Assembly: GCF_015714725.1 (NCBI RefSeq)
Contig: NZ_WBKM01000366.1
Coordinates: 1-64,000 of the forward strand
Direction of reading: 5' to 3'
Origin: Nostoc sp. WHI
GTDB taxonomy: Bacteria > Cyanobacteriota > Cyanobacteriia > Cyanobacteriales > Nostocaceae
DNA: 64,000 nt
Shown: positions 53,214 to 63,295 of the stretch, one piece after another
How the letters are laid out: the number at the start of each line of letters is the position of its first letter
How positions within the stretch are numbered: position 1 is the first letter of the stretch
Notes under the pieces: model-generated
What the model saw: the letters and a program-made list of their open reading frames with translations, nothing else
The model's database searches: none
Told to the model about the DNA's origin: nothing
Translations under genes and position numbers: made by a program

Positions 53214-53440
53214 TTAGTAAGTCAAATGAGCTTTTGCTTGCAGAAAACACTAAAATGAGTAAGTCAAATGAGCTTTTGCTTGCGGAAAACACCAAAATGA
53301 GTAAGTCAAATGCCATTTTACTTAAGTCAAATAAGCTTTTGCTTGCGGAAAACACCAAAATGAGTAAGTCAAATGCCATTTTACTTAAGTCAAATAAGCT
53401 TTTGATTAAGTCAAATGCCATTTTACTTATTAAATATGAA
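53214..53440. repeat. Minisatellite with 21/42/63-bp periodicity
   Basis: Units of AGTAAGTCAAATGAGCTTTT and GCTTGCGGAAAACACC form 42-bp repeats, with extra 21-bp pieces (GTCAAATGCCATTTTACTTA). A small frame runs through it (about 53234-53458) and would give a leucine heptad repeat, but the periodicity alone explains this. Confidence 0.85.
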
Positions 53441-53568
53441 GTTTTGAGAAAGCTATAAGCCTTTTTGCTGATTAAATATAAATTTCAGTTAAATATACGA
53501 TCACTTCTGTTTGTTAGGCTCTAAAACTGGTGCTTGATAAACTCAGAGCAATAGAATTGTCAAGGTTA

Positions 53569-53598
53569 GCGATGTCTACGACGGGCTACGCCTACGCA
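53569..53598. repeat. Interspersed repeat GCGATGTCTACGACGGGCTA
   Basis: Copy of the 30-bp family also at 45397-45426 and 55296-55324. Confidence 0.75.
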
Positions 53599-53785
53599 TC
53601 GTTAATGATTGCACTAAAGTTAAAACATGGTTTGGAATAGATGCATTTTATTTACCCATGCCCTCAAATTTAGAATATTCCTTATTAAGGGAGATCCGTT
53701 TGTGGACTCTTCAAGAATCCCCGTCCCTTTAGGGCTGGGAAGTATCAATTGTAAAATCTAAACCGCAAGAAATTCATCCATTCTT

Positions 53786-53950
53786 ATGACTGTCAAACTC
53801 CAGACCGAAAACGACTTTCTTACGCCAAGCAGTAGTATAAAGATAAATCAAAAAGTAGAAAACGAAAAAGTTCTATGTTCTCATTGCCAGCGCACCGCTA
53901 CAAACGGTATTAAATGTAAAGGGATTTGTGTGGCTGAGAATGACTACTAA
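53786..53950 (+). CDS. 54-residue protein with four-cysteine zinc-ribbon-like motif
   Basis: A short frame of 54 residues with a polar N-terminal half and a C-terminal CSHC ... KCKGIC arrangement (C-x2-C-x10-C-x3-C) that could bind zinc. The translation ends GICVAENDY. No family recognised. Support comes from the ordered cysteines, a normal ATG and stop, and a position just convergent to ssuD. No strong ribosome site is seen. A role in sulfur metabolism is only suggested by the neighbourhood. Confidence 0.55.
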   Translation: MTVKLQTENDFLTPSSSIKINQKVENEKVLCSHCQRTATNGIKCKGICVAENDY

Positions 53951-53991
53951 GGTATCAATTTTATCGCTCCTGAATATTGTAATTTGGATTA

Positions 53992-55167
53992 TTAATCAAC
54001 AGTGAATGAGGCAGTTTTCTTTTGAAAAGCTCTCGGTTGCTGCTCTGGAAAATCTTGATTGGCAACAATTTCGCCAAATGGACTTAATACGTGCTGCTGT
54101 TCGATTGTGGGAACATTCTCCAACGGCAGATGTGGGAATAACAATTCTGCCACTCGATAAGCCTCTTCTAAGTGAGGATAACCAGAGAGAATAAAGCTAT
54201 CAATACCCAAGTCTGCGTATTCCAACATTCTTTTAGCGACAGTATGAGCATCGCCTACTAAAGCCGTTCCGGCTCCACCTCGCACTAAACCGACCCCCGC
54301 CCACAAATTTGGACTAATTTCCAAGGCTTCTTGACTACCTTTATGTAGTTGAGTCATGCGACTTTGCCCAACGGAATCCATCCGCGAGTATGCTTTTTGG
54401 GCATTAGCGATCGCTTTCTCATCCACATACCGAATCAGTTCATTTGCTGCATCCCAAGCTTCACTCTCAGTTTCCCGGACAATTACATGCATGCGAATGC
54501 CAAACTGCAATGTCCGTCCCTCGGCTTCTGCAAGTCTCCGAACTGAGGTAATTTTTTCAGCAACCTGATCTGGTGGCTCACCCCAAGTCAGGTACACATC
54601 CACATGTTTAGCTGCAACACGCTGGGCGATCGCAGAGGAACCCCCAAACCATAAGGGCGGATAGGGTTTCTGAATTGGCACAAACAAGAGTTTACCACCC
54701 TCAATGTGCAGGTGTTCACCTGTAAAATTGATTTCCTCACCTGCGACAATTTGCCGCCACACTGTCAAAAACTCATCCGTCAATTCATAGCGGCGATCGT
54801 GACTCAAGTGCAAGCCATCACCCGCTAACTCTATGGGATCGCCGCCTGTTACTACGTTAATCAGTAAACGCCCACCAGAAAGGCGATCAAACGTCGCTGC
54901 CATCCGTGCGGCCACTCCAGGCGATACCAATCCAGGACGCACCGCCACTAGAAAACGCATTTGTCGAGTCAGGGACACAAGAGAAGATGCCACAATCCAG
55001 GCATCTTCGCAAGAACGCCCTGTAGGTAGTAATGCCCCTGTATAACCAAGGTCATCTACTGCTTGAGCAATTTGTCGTAAATAGGGAAAACTAACTGCCC
55101 GACCGCCTGTAGCAGTTCCAAGGTAGCGCCCGTCACCGTGGGTTGGGATAAACCATAGTAGCTGCAT
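53992..55167 (-). CDS. ssuD: FMNH2-dependent alkanesulfonate monooxygenase
   Basis: 391 residues, luciferase-like fold. The N-terminal [16 protein letters not shown], the [13 protein letters not shown] block and GFIL-like [15 protein letters not shown] are the SsuD signature. It releases sulfite from alkanesulfonates, feeding sulfur assimilation when sulfate is scarce. AAGGGA precedes the ATG. The usual ssu transporter and reductase genes are not adjacent. The position beside sbpA-cysTW fits a sulfur-starvation regulon. Confidence 0.92.
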   Translation of the reverse strand: MQLLWFIPTHGDGRYLGTATGGRAVSFPYLRQIAQAVDDLGYTGALLPTGRSCEDAWIVASSLVSLTRQMRFLVAVRPGLVSPGVAARMAATFDRLSGGRLLINVVTGGDPIELAGDGLHLSHDRRYELTDEFLTVWRQIVAGEEINFTGEHLHIEGGKLLFVPIQKPYPPLWFGGSSAIAQRVAAKHVDVYLTWGEPPDQVAEKITSVRRLAEAEGRTLQFGIRMHVIVRETESEAWDAANELIRYVDEKAIANAQKAYSRMDSVGQSRMTQLHKGSQEALEISPNLWAGVGLVRGGAGTALVGDAHTVAKRMLEYADLGIDSFILSGYPHLEEAYRVAELLFPHLPLENVPTIEQQHVLSPFGEIVANQDFPEQQPRAFQKKTASFTVD

Positions 55168-55295
55168 GATCCCTTTCCTATTTAAAGTACTGTATTTCGA
55201 TAGAGTTACTGTTATACAGTTGTTAACTTAGGAGTATTGCACAGGCAATTGATTAAATCAAGCTACTTTTACAAAAAGTCTGTTGCTGAAGCTAT

Positions 55296-55324
55296 GCGAT
55301 GTCTACGACGGGCTACGCCTACGC
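55296..55324. repeat. Interspersed repeat GCGATGTCTACGACGGGCTA
   Basis: Third copy of the 30-bp family (45397-45426, 53569-53598), located just after the stop codon of the membrane-fusion protein gene. Confidence 0.75.
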
Positions 55325-55332
55325 GGTCATGG

Positions 55333-56910
55333 TTAAAAACTCCGACTACCCACTTCTTGAGGTGCAAGAGTAATGGGAGCGCCATTTCTGAGGTTGAGAA
55401 TCCCAGAAACAACAATTTTTTCCCCAGCTTTTAGTCCTTCGATAACTTGATAATTATTCCCCTCAATAACTCCCAATTTCACGGATTTTTGTTGAGCCAC
55501 CAAAGATGGCGCTCCAGGTTTAGGCTTTTCCTGCGGTGCTTGAGCGACAAACACAAAAGTCTCTCCACCCAGGCGAGATACTGCTGTAACTGGAATTAAG
55601 ATTCCTGGACGTTGGTTCCAGATAACTTTGGTTTGCACCAACTGGCGATTGAGCAGTTGCCGTCTAGAGTTACCAAAGTTGGCTTTAGCCAAAACTGTCT
55701 GCGAATCTGAGCTGGCATCTGGGGAGATGAAAGTTACCTTACCCCTTGCTGTGGGTTTGCCTTGGGTGTCCAGCATTTGCACTGGTAATCCCAAGCGCAG
55801 CTTTTGGGCTTCTTGTAACGGAACGGAAATATTCAGTTCTAAAGAGTCATTTCTAGTCAATGTAGTGAGTTGATCTGCTTTTTCTACATAATCTCCCACC
55901 TTTGCTGGAATATCACCAACAATGCCAGTGAAAGGAGCTAGGACTTTTGTGTATTGCAGTTGGACTTGAGCAGCCTGGACTTGGGCAGATGCTTGAGTTA
56001 CTTGCGATCGCGCTTGGGCAATTTCTTCTGGGCGAGAACCATTTTCCAGTTGCCTTAAGTTTTGTTTCTGTTGTTCCAGGGCACCACCTAGTTCATTGAT
56101 ACTAGAATTTCTGCTTTTGCGGACTTGATCTAGGCGTTTCTGGGCTACGACAAGGGCAGCTTCAGCACTTTGCTGTTCTTTGAGATATCCTTCTAAGACA
56201 TCTTGGGAAACTGCACCCTCTTTTCTCAATTGTGCGTATCGCTTGGCTCGTGACTGTGCTAGTTCCACATCAGATTTAGCTGACTGTATTTGAGCCTCAG
56301 CTTGAGCAATTTCTTCTGGTTGCGATCCAGATTGAGCATCTGTAAGGCGAGCTTGGGCTTGGATTAATTGCGCTCTACCTTGGGCAACTTCCTCTTTTCG
56401 AGTACCCGCGTTGAGTTCGGCAAGACGTGCCTGGGCTTGTGCGAGTCCGCCTTTAGCTTGTAATAATTGAGCTTGAACATTGTCACTTTCCAGGCTAAGA
56501 ATAACTTGCCCTTGTTGAACACGGTTGCCTTCTTGAATCAGAATCTGGGTAACTCGTCCTTCAACCTGTGGTCTGATGATTACCGCTTGTGGAGCCTCTA
56601 AAGAACCAATAAACTCCGAACTTTCCTGCACAGTTCGAGTTTCTACAGTTGCTAGCTTGACGGGAATTGCCCCAGGTTGACCAGCACCTGCCTCAGCACC
56701 CGATGGTACATTGCTAGTTTGCCACCAGCGCCAACCAAAACCACCACCTGCAATTAACAGGACAATTCCCAATAGCATAAGCCAAGGTTTCTTTTGAGGT
56801 GGCTTAGGCGATCGCTCTGGCTTTGATAGCGGCTCTTGAGTGGAATCAGTAACAGCAGGTTGTTCTATTTCAATAGGAAGGGGAAATTCTGGGAACTCAG
56901 AATGGGACAT
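55333..56910 (-). CDS. Efflux membrane-fusion protein (HlyD/RND adaptor)
   Basis: 525 residues. A cytoplasmic Pro-rich tail (1-42) is followed by one membrane segment (about 43-61). Then come the lipoyl half-motifs (VIIRPQVEGRVTQILIQEGNRVQQGQ and VLAPFTGIVGDIPAKVGDYV) separated by a long Ala/Gln/Glu-rich coiled coil (about 145-320), and beta-barrel blocks. It would link an inner-membrane pump to an outer-membrane channel. No pump gene is in the window. The coiled coil contains internal repeats with RPEEIAQA/QPEEIAQA. Confidence 0.88.
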   Translation of the reverse strand: MSHSEFPEFPLPIEIEQPAVTDSTQEPLSKPERSPKPPQKKPWLMLLGIVLLIAGGGFGWRWWQTSNVPSGAEAGAGQPGAIPVKLATVETRTVQESSEFIGSLEAPQAVIIRPQVEGRVTQILIQEGNRVQQGQVILSLESDNVQAQLLQAKGGLAQAQARLAELNAGTRKEEVAQGRAQLIQAQARLTDAQSGSQPEEIAQAEAQIQSAKSDVELAQSRAKRYAQLRKEGAVSQDVLEGYLKEQQSAEAALVVAQKRLDQVRKSRNSSINELGGALEQQKQNLRQLENGSRPEEIAQARSQVTQASAQVQAAQVQLQYTKVLAPFTGIVGDIPAKVGDYVEKADQLTTLTRNDSLELNISVPLQEAQKLRLGLPVQMLDTQGKPTARGKVTFISPDASSDSQTVLAKANFGNSRRQLLNRQLVQTKVIWNQRPGILIPVTAVSRLGGETFVFVAQAPQEKPKPGAPSLVAQQKSVKLGVIEGNNYQVIEGLKAGEKIVVSGILNLRNGAPITLAPQEVGSRSF

Positions 56911-57307
56911 CTTCGTTTTCTCGTCTTGTGGATTTAAACTTGGGTAATATACTCTTGGCTAAAAAAGCATTGTTTGAATAGTTTTTTAACTATTTTTTCT
57001 CTATAGGTTAGAGATAAATATTGCTCAGGATGTCTAGCATCTGAAACTATCAAATCTACTTAGCACATTATGGTTAATTTGTACATTGTCTAACTCCTAG
57101 AAGTTATTTATAGGGATGATTTATAAACCTTGGTTTTGGCTCAGAGAGGAAGTGCGTCTATTTATCTGCCAACACTATACCGTCTTTGATACTAAATTCT
57201 CCATAAGTGTTTGTAAGCGCTTGCTTGCATTATAACCATATACCAGAAGTGATTGATATAAGGTTTCGTCTGTGCAGCCAAGCCAGCAATACCCGATTTA
57301 ATGATAA
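56911..57307. other. Intergenic region, nothing recognised
   Basis: AT-rich spacer upstream of the membrane-fusion protein gene. No repeat family, RNA gene or coding frame was recognised before the TnpB relic. Confidence 0.5.
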
Positions 57308-57436
57308 AGGCTCCTATGTTCAGCCGTCTCTGCTGTAGGAGGGGATGTAAGTCCTAATCTTGGGCGAAAGTCTAAGTTTAGGCACTCCCCCGTGATTACA
57401 GAAGCTCCACCCTCAGCCGTAGGCAGGGTGGGGTAG
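57308..57436 (+). pseudogene. Relic of an IS200/IS605-type tnpB 3' end
   Basis: An open frame of about 42 codons without start codon ends VITEAPPSAVGRVG-stop, which looks like the last residues of TnpB proteins in cyanobacterial IS605/IS607-type elements. The final codons lie in a hairpin, CCACCCT (57407-57413) and AGGGTGG (57425-57431) with an inner GCC/GGC pair, as at the right ends of such elements. The rest of tnpB is missing. It ends 1 bp from the convergent glycosyltransferase gene. Confidence 0.6.
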
Positions 57437-57437
57437 T

Positions 57438-58727
57438 TCACCCATCTACAATTGATTTTTTGGAATCCAATTTTGGTAAGATACACACAGTTGAGCCTGG
57501 GTTGGCAACAACATGAGAAAATAGCCTTTCATACCGATTAAGTGCTTGCTCCAAGGAATAGTTTTCTTCGGCAAACTGTCTTCCTGTGTTACCTAGCTTT
57601 GCCCCTAAAGTAGGATTAACATATAAATCATAAAGCGCAGCAGCCATTGCATCGGGTGATTCTGGCTCAACAATTATGCCACCACCACTGAGTTCTATTG
57701 CTTTAGCAGCAGTACCAGTGGCTGGAACTGAACCAACAATGGGGCGACCACTCGCCAGGAGCAGTGGTATTTTTGAAGGCATATTGAACGAAATTACATT
57801 GCGCTTTTGCACAATCAGTCCCACATCAGATCCTGCTAGCATTTCGGGTAGTTTTTCTCGCGGCTGCAACGGCAGCAGCAAAACATTATCCGCTCCATTT
57901 AATAGACAATATTCCTGCAATCTTTGCAATGCTTTTGATTCGCCAACAATAACAAAGACGATTTCTTTGATATGACGCAAGCAAACTGCTGCTTCTATTA
58001 CTGTCTCTAAACCTTGCGTTAAAGCAATGTTGCCCGAATAGAGAACTACAAATTTCCCATTTAGTTTATGGCTAGATATCCATGAGTTGTTCTCCTTGGG
58101 TAACGGGCGAATAAAATTTACATTTACCCAATTAGGAATACAAACAATTTTATTAGCTGGTACTCCCTTATTCACTAAATTCTCACTAAATCCGTCAGCG
58201 ATGACACTAATTGTGTGTGCAGTTCGATATGCAAATTTCTCTAGGGCTGCAAGAGTTCGGATCATCCATTTGTTTTTCAGTAGCCCGATACGCACGGCAG
58301 CCTCTGGTAGAATATCTTGCACATTCAGAATTATCGGGCAATTATATAACCAACCAAGTATTGTTGCGGGTAATGTACCTAATAGAGGCGGAACTGTTAA
58401 GATAATCACGTCGGGACGTCTGCCTTTGAAGCCTTGTGGCAAGCTCGTAAAAACAAAACTCAATTCCAGCAACAACCGATCCACAAGATTAGGTTTAGAT
58501 TTAATTCTGAGGTAACTTCGCTGGATGGTGACGCCATTTTTTTGCTCTGTAATATACCATTTACCTCGATACCCATCATATATCTCGCGCTGAGGATAGT
58601 TGGGCATTCCGGTGATTACCCGCACTTCATGACCTCGCTTTACTAGTCCTTCTGCCAATTCAGTCATTAACGGAGCAATTCCAATCGGCTCTGGATGATA
58701 GTTGTAGGAATAAATCAGAATGTGCAT
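57438..58727 (-). CDS. WcaI-like glycosyltransferase (GT4)
   Basis: 429 residues. The N-terminus LIYSYNYHPEPIGIAPLMTELAEGL and the block NVQDILPEAA match WcaI-type enzymes of exopolysaccharide synthesis; the donor half has LYSGNIALTQGLE and MPSKIPLLLASGRPIVG. It would transfer a sugar to a lipid-linked intermediate at the inner face of the membrane. No polysaccharide cluster surrounds it, so its product is unknown. Confidence 0.85.
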   Translation of the reverse strand: MHILIYSYNYHPEPIGIAPLMTELAEGLVKRGHEVRVITGMPNYPQREIYDGYRGKWYITEQKNGVTIQRSYLRIKSKPNLVDRLLLELSFVFTSLPQGFKGRRPDVIILTVPPLLGTLPATILGWLYNCPIILNVQDILPEAAVRIGLLKNKWMIRTLAALEKFAYRTAHTISVIADGFSENLVNKGVPANKIVCIPNWVNVNFIRPLPKENNSWISSHKLNGKFVVLYSGNIALTQGLETVIEAAVCLRHIKEIVFVIVGESKALQRLQEYCLLNGADNVLLLPLQPREKLPEMLAGSDVGLIVQKRNVISFNMPSKIPLLLASGRPIVGSVPATGTAAKAIELSGGGIIVEPESPDAMAAALYDLYVNPTLGAKLGNTGRQFAEENYSLEQALNRYERLFSHVVANPGSTVCILPKLDSKKSIVDG

Positions 58728-59415
58728 GAGCTATTTGTGAATTTTTTAAAGACAGTCTGAGGTAGCGAGTTTATTCCTTATAGTAAGTAGTGGTTGCTAC
58801 TTTTGTTACTTGTAATAGTCTTTTATTAAGATTGCGTTAAAAATCGTTTATGACTTTTAGGAATAATTTTTTAAAGATAATTTTTGTACTGCATAAAACA
58901 CTTAAAAATCAAAATATCAGCTTGTGTAAACAGGCTAGGCTTTTATAGACCTAGGTTTTAGTGTGTAGTAATTATGACAATTGTTAGTTTGGTTAGTTCT
59001 AACTAATGCCTAAATTTACACTTGGGGAATTGTAGTATTATATTCACAGTTATACACATAACACTCGTTCCACCCTTTAAACTGGCACATAGAGTATTTT
59101 TAATCAAGTCATCATTATTGTATTTACTGGGGAACACCTTACTTTTTGCTGAGTTAAAAGTGCTGTTAGCGGTAGCGGGGCGTTTGGCTTGTGTTAATTT
59201 AAAAGGCTGCCCACAAGGGGAGGTAGTGCGGAGCTTTTACTAAGCAAATAAGTACTGAGTGCCTTTGCTTCATTCAGCACCCAGTACTGGGCTTTATAAG
59301 AGTGTTGATCACGAAACGATGAGTTTTAATGATAGACCCACCATTTTATTTAACCAGTTGGGCTAAAATATAATTTCAATAAATTTGGCAACCTCTGATC
59401 AGAAAGCCCTACTTT
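58728..59415. other. Intergenic region, hairpin only
   Basis: 688 bp without a convincing gene. An imperfect hairpin (AGTACTGAGTGC 59251-59262 with GCACCCAGTACT 59277-59288) precedes the convergent PEP-CTERM genes. The 73-codon frame at 59022-59243 has no supporting features. Confidence 0.5.
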
Positions 59416-59994
59416 CTAGCAAGAGGCTTGCTTTTTCTTCAAAGTTGAACCTACACCCAAGGTAGCAAGTGCCAGTAAACCTAAGATAGAAGCAGGTTCA
59501 GGAACTTGGGCTACCTGAATAGAGCCAGAATTTTGATCTAGTGTTATGGATGTTCCTTGTTGATCGACATCCTGAAGTAATCGCAAAGATTCGCCAACCG
59601 TTCCCTGGAAGAAATATTCTCCAATTACACCGGTTCCTCCTGCTATATCCAGGGAACCAAACAATGTCTGAGTGGAAGTATCAAAGTTGAAAGCGAAGAA
59701 GCTAGATTCTGAGACCCCACCAGCAACGGTGTTATAAGTTCCAAGAGGATTATTAGATGGGTCTAAGAAAGAAACATTCAAGGATTGTAAAAAGTTGGTT
59801 GCCCCACTACCACTTTCTGAAATAACTGTAGGTGCTGTAGCTTCGTCGTAGCTAAATGAACCTGTTGCTGAATAGCCAGCATCACCTAACCAGTTAAAGT
59901 TGAAATCAATAGCTTGAGCTGGATTGTTAGCACTAGCAGCGATCGCAACGCTGGTTGCTGCGATCGTGGCGACTTTAGCGAAAATGTTTTTCAT
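59416..59994 (-). CDS. PEP-CTERM sorting-domain protein, copy 1
   Basis: About 192 residues. Signal peptide (MKNIFAKVATIAATSVAIAAS), a mature part starting IDFNFNW, and a C-terminal VPEPASILGLLALATLGVGS followed by KKK: a PEP-CTERM sorting signal with VPEPAS, membrane segment and basic tail. Such proteins are processed by an exosortase and reach the cell surface. GGAG lies upstream of the ATG at 59994. A tandem paralogue is at 60090-60659; most differences are in the last third of the mature part. Confidence 0.88.
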   Translation of the reverse strand: MKNIFAKVATIAATSVAIAASANNPAQAIDFNFNWLGDAGYSATGSFSYDEATAPTVISESGSGATNFLQSLNVSFLDPSNNPLGTYNTVAGGVSESSFFAFNFDTSTQTLFGSLDIAGGTGVIGEYFFQGTVGESLRLLQDVDQQGTSITLDQNSGSIQVAQVPEPASILGLLALATLGVGSTLKKKQASC

Positions 59995-60089
59995 TGTCAT
60001 AACTCCAAAATTAATTGACATCATGATGTAGATATCAACCTATAAACAGTCTAAGCTTACGATAGAAGTTGACCAGAAAGCCCTACTTT

Positions 60090-60659
60090 CTAGCAAGAGG
60101 CTTGCTTTTTCTTGAAAGTTGAACCTACACTTAAGGTAGCAAGTGCCAGTAAACCCAATATAGAAGCAGGTTCAGGAACTTGGGCTACCTGAATAGAGCC
60201 AGAATTTTGATCTAGTGTTATGTCTTGCCCGACAAACTGACGTAAGAACAAAGAGTCGCCAATCGTTCCCTGCAAGAAAGATTCTCCGATTACACCCAGC
60301 CCTCCTCCTATATCTAGGGGACCAAACAATGTTTGAGTGGAAGTATCAAAGTTGAAAGCGAAGAAGCTAGATTCTGAGACTCCACCAGCAACGGTGTTAT
60401 AAGTTTGCAAAAGATTATTAGATGGGTCTAAGAAGGAGACATTCAAGGATTGTAAAAAGTTGGTTGCCCCACTACCACTTTCTGAAATAATTGTAGGTGC
60501 TGTAGCTTCGTCGTAGCTAAATGAACCTGTTGCTGAATAACCAGCATCACCTAACCAGTTAAAGTTGAAATCAATAGCTTGAGCTGGGTTGTTAGCACTA
60601 GCAGCGATCGCAACGCTGGTTGCTGCGATCGTAGCGATTTTAGCGAAAATATTTTTCAT
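60090..60659 (-). CDS. PEP-CTERM sorting-domain protein, copy 2
   Basis: About 189 residues, same layout as copy 1: signal peptide, IDFNFNW, and C-terminal VPEPASILGLLALATLSVGS with KKK. The 5' region including CAAAATTAATTGACATCATG is copied too, so each gene probably keeps its own promoter. The mature parts differ around residues 125-160 (GSLDIAGGTGVIGEYFFQG against GPLDIGGGLGVIGESFLQG). Function unknown; adhesion or envelope structure is a guess. Confidence 0.88.
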   Translation of the reverse strand: MKNIFAKIATIAATSVAIAASANNPAQAIDFNFNWLGDAGYSATGSFSYDEATAPTIISESGSGATNFLQSLNVSFLDPSNNLLQTYNTVAGGVSESSFFAFNFDTSTQTLFGPLDIGGGLGVIGESFLQGTIGDSLFLRQFVGQDITLDQNSGSIQVAQVPEPASILGLLALATLSVGSTFKKKQASC

Positions 60660-61059
60660 TGTCATAACTCCAAAATTAATTGACATCATGATGTAGATAT
60701 CAACCTATAAACAGTTTAAGCTTACGATAGAAGGATGTATAAGTAAATACTGCATAAAACTACGGTAGTAAACGTAATAAATCAATGAAGAGAAAGACTT
60801 TTTTGTGAAGTTTTGGATAAGATGTCAAGTTGATCCAACAAACCTAATCTCGACTTTATCCATTTTAGGGATGTATGTGGCAAGGCTTACTAACTAATTT
60901 TCCAGCTGGGTCAACTGTTATTTCTGGATGTATGGGAAAAGATGGGACATAGTTAAAGATTCACGAGAAACATCAAAACTCTAATTACTTAAAAATCACA
61001 AGCGATCGCCTGATAATAACTGATAAAGTTGAGCTACGCAAAGTTGAAAACAGTGTCCT
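60660..61059. other. Divergent intergenic region, nothing recognised
   Basis: Holds the promoter regions of the second PEP-CTERM gene and of glyS. One HIP1 site is near 61000. No gene or repeat unit was recognised beyond the start of the duplicated PEP-CTERM upstream sequence (to about 60728). Confidence 0.5.
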
Positions 61060-63213
61060 ATGCCTGGGTTTCTATTAGAAGTTGGTACAGAAGAACTACC
61101 TGCAAGTTTTCTCAGTGATGCTTTAGTGCAATGGCAGGAGCGGATTCCCCAAAGCCTGGAAGCAAACAGCCTCAAGGGCGAAAGCGTCCAGGTGTACGGT
61201 ACTCCCCGGCGTCTGGCGGTATTAATTAAAGGTCTACCATCTCAGCAACCAGACCGAGAAGAAGAAATTAAAGGGCCTCCCGCTCAAGCAGCCTTTAAAG
61301 ATGGTCAACCGACACCAGCAGCAGCAGGCTTTGCCAAAAGGCAAGGCGTGGAACTAGATACGCTGTTTGTTCGCCCAACTGATAAAGGGGATTTTGTCTT
61401 TGTCCAAAAAAGAATTCTCGGCCGTCCTGTGGCGGAAATTTTGACAGAACTTGTTCCCCAGTGGATTTGGGGTTTAGAAGGTAAGCGGTTGATGCGGTGG
61501 GGAAATGGGGATGCAAGGTTTTCTCGACCAATTCGTTGGCTAGTAGCTTTGTTAGATCAAGAGGTACTGCCTCTAGAATTAGTGAATGGTTCTAAAACGA
61601 TTAAAAGCGATCGCATTTCCCAAGGTCATCGTGTCTTGCATCCTGAACCTGTGACAATTGCTCAAGCTATTGATTATGTCACCACGCTAGGGTCTGCATA
61701 CGTCACAGTTGATCCCGATGAACGGGCAAATGTAATCAAAGAGCAAGTAAATGCAGTCGCACAGAATTTAGGCGGGTATACAGTAATTTACCCCGATTTG
61801 TTAGCGGAAGTAACCAATCTTGTAGAGTATCCTTCCGCAGTTGCTGGTAAATTTGAACCAGAATTTTTGGAATTACCAACTGAGGTAATTACTGAAGTTA
61901 TGGTTACTCATCAGCGTTATTTCCCTGTATTTAAATCAGATAGTTCTCAGCAAGAATTATTGCCTAATTTCATCACCATTTCTAACGGTGATCCTAAGAA
62001 ATCAGATATTGTTGCCGTAGGAAATGAAAGGGTGATTCGTGCCAGATTGGCTGATGGCAGATTTTTCTACGAAGCTGATTTAACTAAGCCAATAGAAAGC
62101 TTTTTACCACAGTTAGAAAAAGTCACTTTCCAAGAAGAATTGGGTTCGGTGCGTACCAAGATAGATAGAATAGTTAAAATTGCCGAGCAAATTACCAGCC
62201 AATTAGAATTAGACGAAAATCAAAGCCAGAAAATCCAACGCGCTGCTTTATTATGTAAAGCAGATTTGGTTACGCAAATGGTGTATGAATTCCCAGAATT
62301 ACAAGGGATTATGGGAGAAAAATATGCTTTGGCCAGTGGTGAAGATGCCGAAGTAGCAAAGGCAATTTTTCAACATTATTTGCCAACGGGAGCAGGTGAT
62401 ATTTTACCGGGAACACTCACGGGTCAAATTGTCGGTTTGGCAGATAGATTAGATACCTTGGTGAGTATCTTTGGTTTAGGTTTAATTCCCTCTGGTTCCT
62501 CTGATCCCTTCGCTTTGCGCCGGGCTGCAAATGCTGTAGTTAAAGTTACTTGGTTTTATAATTTACCGATAAATTTAGATGATTTATTGGCACAAATAGC
62601 AACAGATTTTGCAGCAACATATCACAAAGATCAGACATCATTAACGGCAGCATTACAAGAGTTTTTCTTACAACGTATCCGCACTTTACTGCAAGAAGAA
62701 AAGCAAATTGATTACGATTTGGTAAATGCAGTTTTGGGAGAAAATGATCCAGAATACACAGAACGGACGTTAAAGGATTTATTAGATGTACGCGATCGCG
62801 CCTTATATCTGCAACAAATCCGCAACGATGGTACTTTAGATAACATCTACGAAACCGTTAACCGTTCCACACGATTAGCTGCTCAAGGTGATTTGGATAC
62901 AAAACAGCTAGAACCGGCAACCGTAGTTAATCAAGAACTATTCCAAAAACCCTCTGAGGTAGCTTTGTATAATGCTTTAATTGAATCAGTACCGCTTTCC
63001 TCAGCAGCACAGCAGACACGAAATTATCAACTGTTAGTAGCAGCACTAACAAAAATTGCTCCGACAGTTAGTAACTTCTTTGATGGCCCCGATAGCGTTT
63101 TAGTTATGGACTCCGATCCAGAAGTCAAGCGTAATCGATTATATCTGCTCGGATTAGTTCGCAATCATGCCCGTGTTTTAGCTGATTTTGGTGCGATCGT
63201 CAAAAATCTGTAG
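61060..63213 (+). CDS. glyS: Glycyl-tRNA synthetase beta subunit
   Basis: 717 residues, the usual length. The N-terminal [15 protein letters not shown] and the blocks [23 protein letters not shown] and [18 protein letters not shown] define GlyS of bacterial alpha2beta2 glycyl-tRNA synthetases. The beta subunit recognises tRNA(Gly); the catalytic alpha subunit (glyQ) is not in this window. The C-terminal anticodon-binding region is complete. Confidence 0.95.
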   Translation: MPGFLLEVGTEELPASFLSDALVQWQERIPQSLEANSLKGESVQVYGTPRRLAVLIKGLPSQQPDREEEIKGPPAQAAFKDGQPTPAAAGFAKRQGVELDTLFVRPTDKGDFVFVQKRILGRPVAEILTELVPQWIWGLEGKRLMRWGNGDARFSRPIRWLVALLDQEVLPLELVNGSKTIKSDRISQGHRVLHPEPVTIAQAIDYVTTLGSAYVTVDPDERANVIKEQVNAVAQNLGGYTVIYPDLLAEVTNLVEYPSAVAGKFEPEFLELPTEVITEVMVTHQRYFPVFKSDSSQQELLPNFITISNGDPKKSDIVAVGNERVIRARLADGRFFYEADLTKPIESFLPQLEKVTFQEELGSVRTKIDRIVKIAEQITSQLELDENQSQKIQRAALLCKADLVTQMVYEFPELQGIMGEKYALASGEDAEVAKAIFQHYLPTGAGDILPGTLTGQIVGLADRLDTLVSIFGLGLIPSGSSDPFALRRAANAVVKVTWFYNLPINLDDLLAQIATDFAATYHKDQTSLTAALQEFFLQRIRTLLQEEKQIDYDLVNAVLGENDPEYTERTLKDLLDVRDRALYLQQIRNDGTLDNIYETVNRSTRLAAQGDLDTKQLEPATVVNQELFQKPSEVALYNALIESVPLSSAAQQTRNYQLLVAALTKIAPTVSNFFDGPDSVLVMDSDPEVKRNRLYLLGLVRNHARVLADFGAIVKNL

Positions 63214-63295
63214 CGTAGGTTAGCAAAAAGTTGTGTAATTTTTGCTAAAAACGTTAATATAGGGAGTGCTTAACCAGGGATCTCTGCTGCAATCT

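Larger units (their letters stand above)
52853..53785. other. Long intergenic region upstream of sbpA with minisatellite
   Basis: Includes the sbpA promoter region (AT-rich, with TAGTTGCAAACACC-like unremarkable sequence), the array at 53214-53440, a repeat at 53569-53598 and a hairpin-like block at 53711-53750 (CCCCGTCCC TTTA GGGCTGGG) that recalls IS200/IS605 right ends. No gene before 53786 is supported. Confidence 0.55.

Noticed and set aside
59022-59243. 73-codon plus-strand frame in the intergenic region before the PEP-CTERM genes
   Set aside because: No ribosome site, no recognisable domain and no conserved-looking composition.
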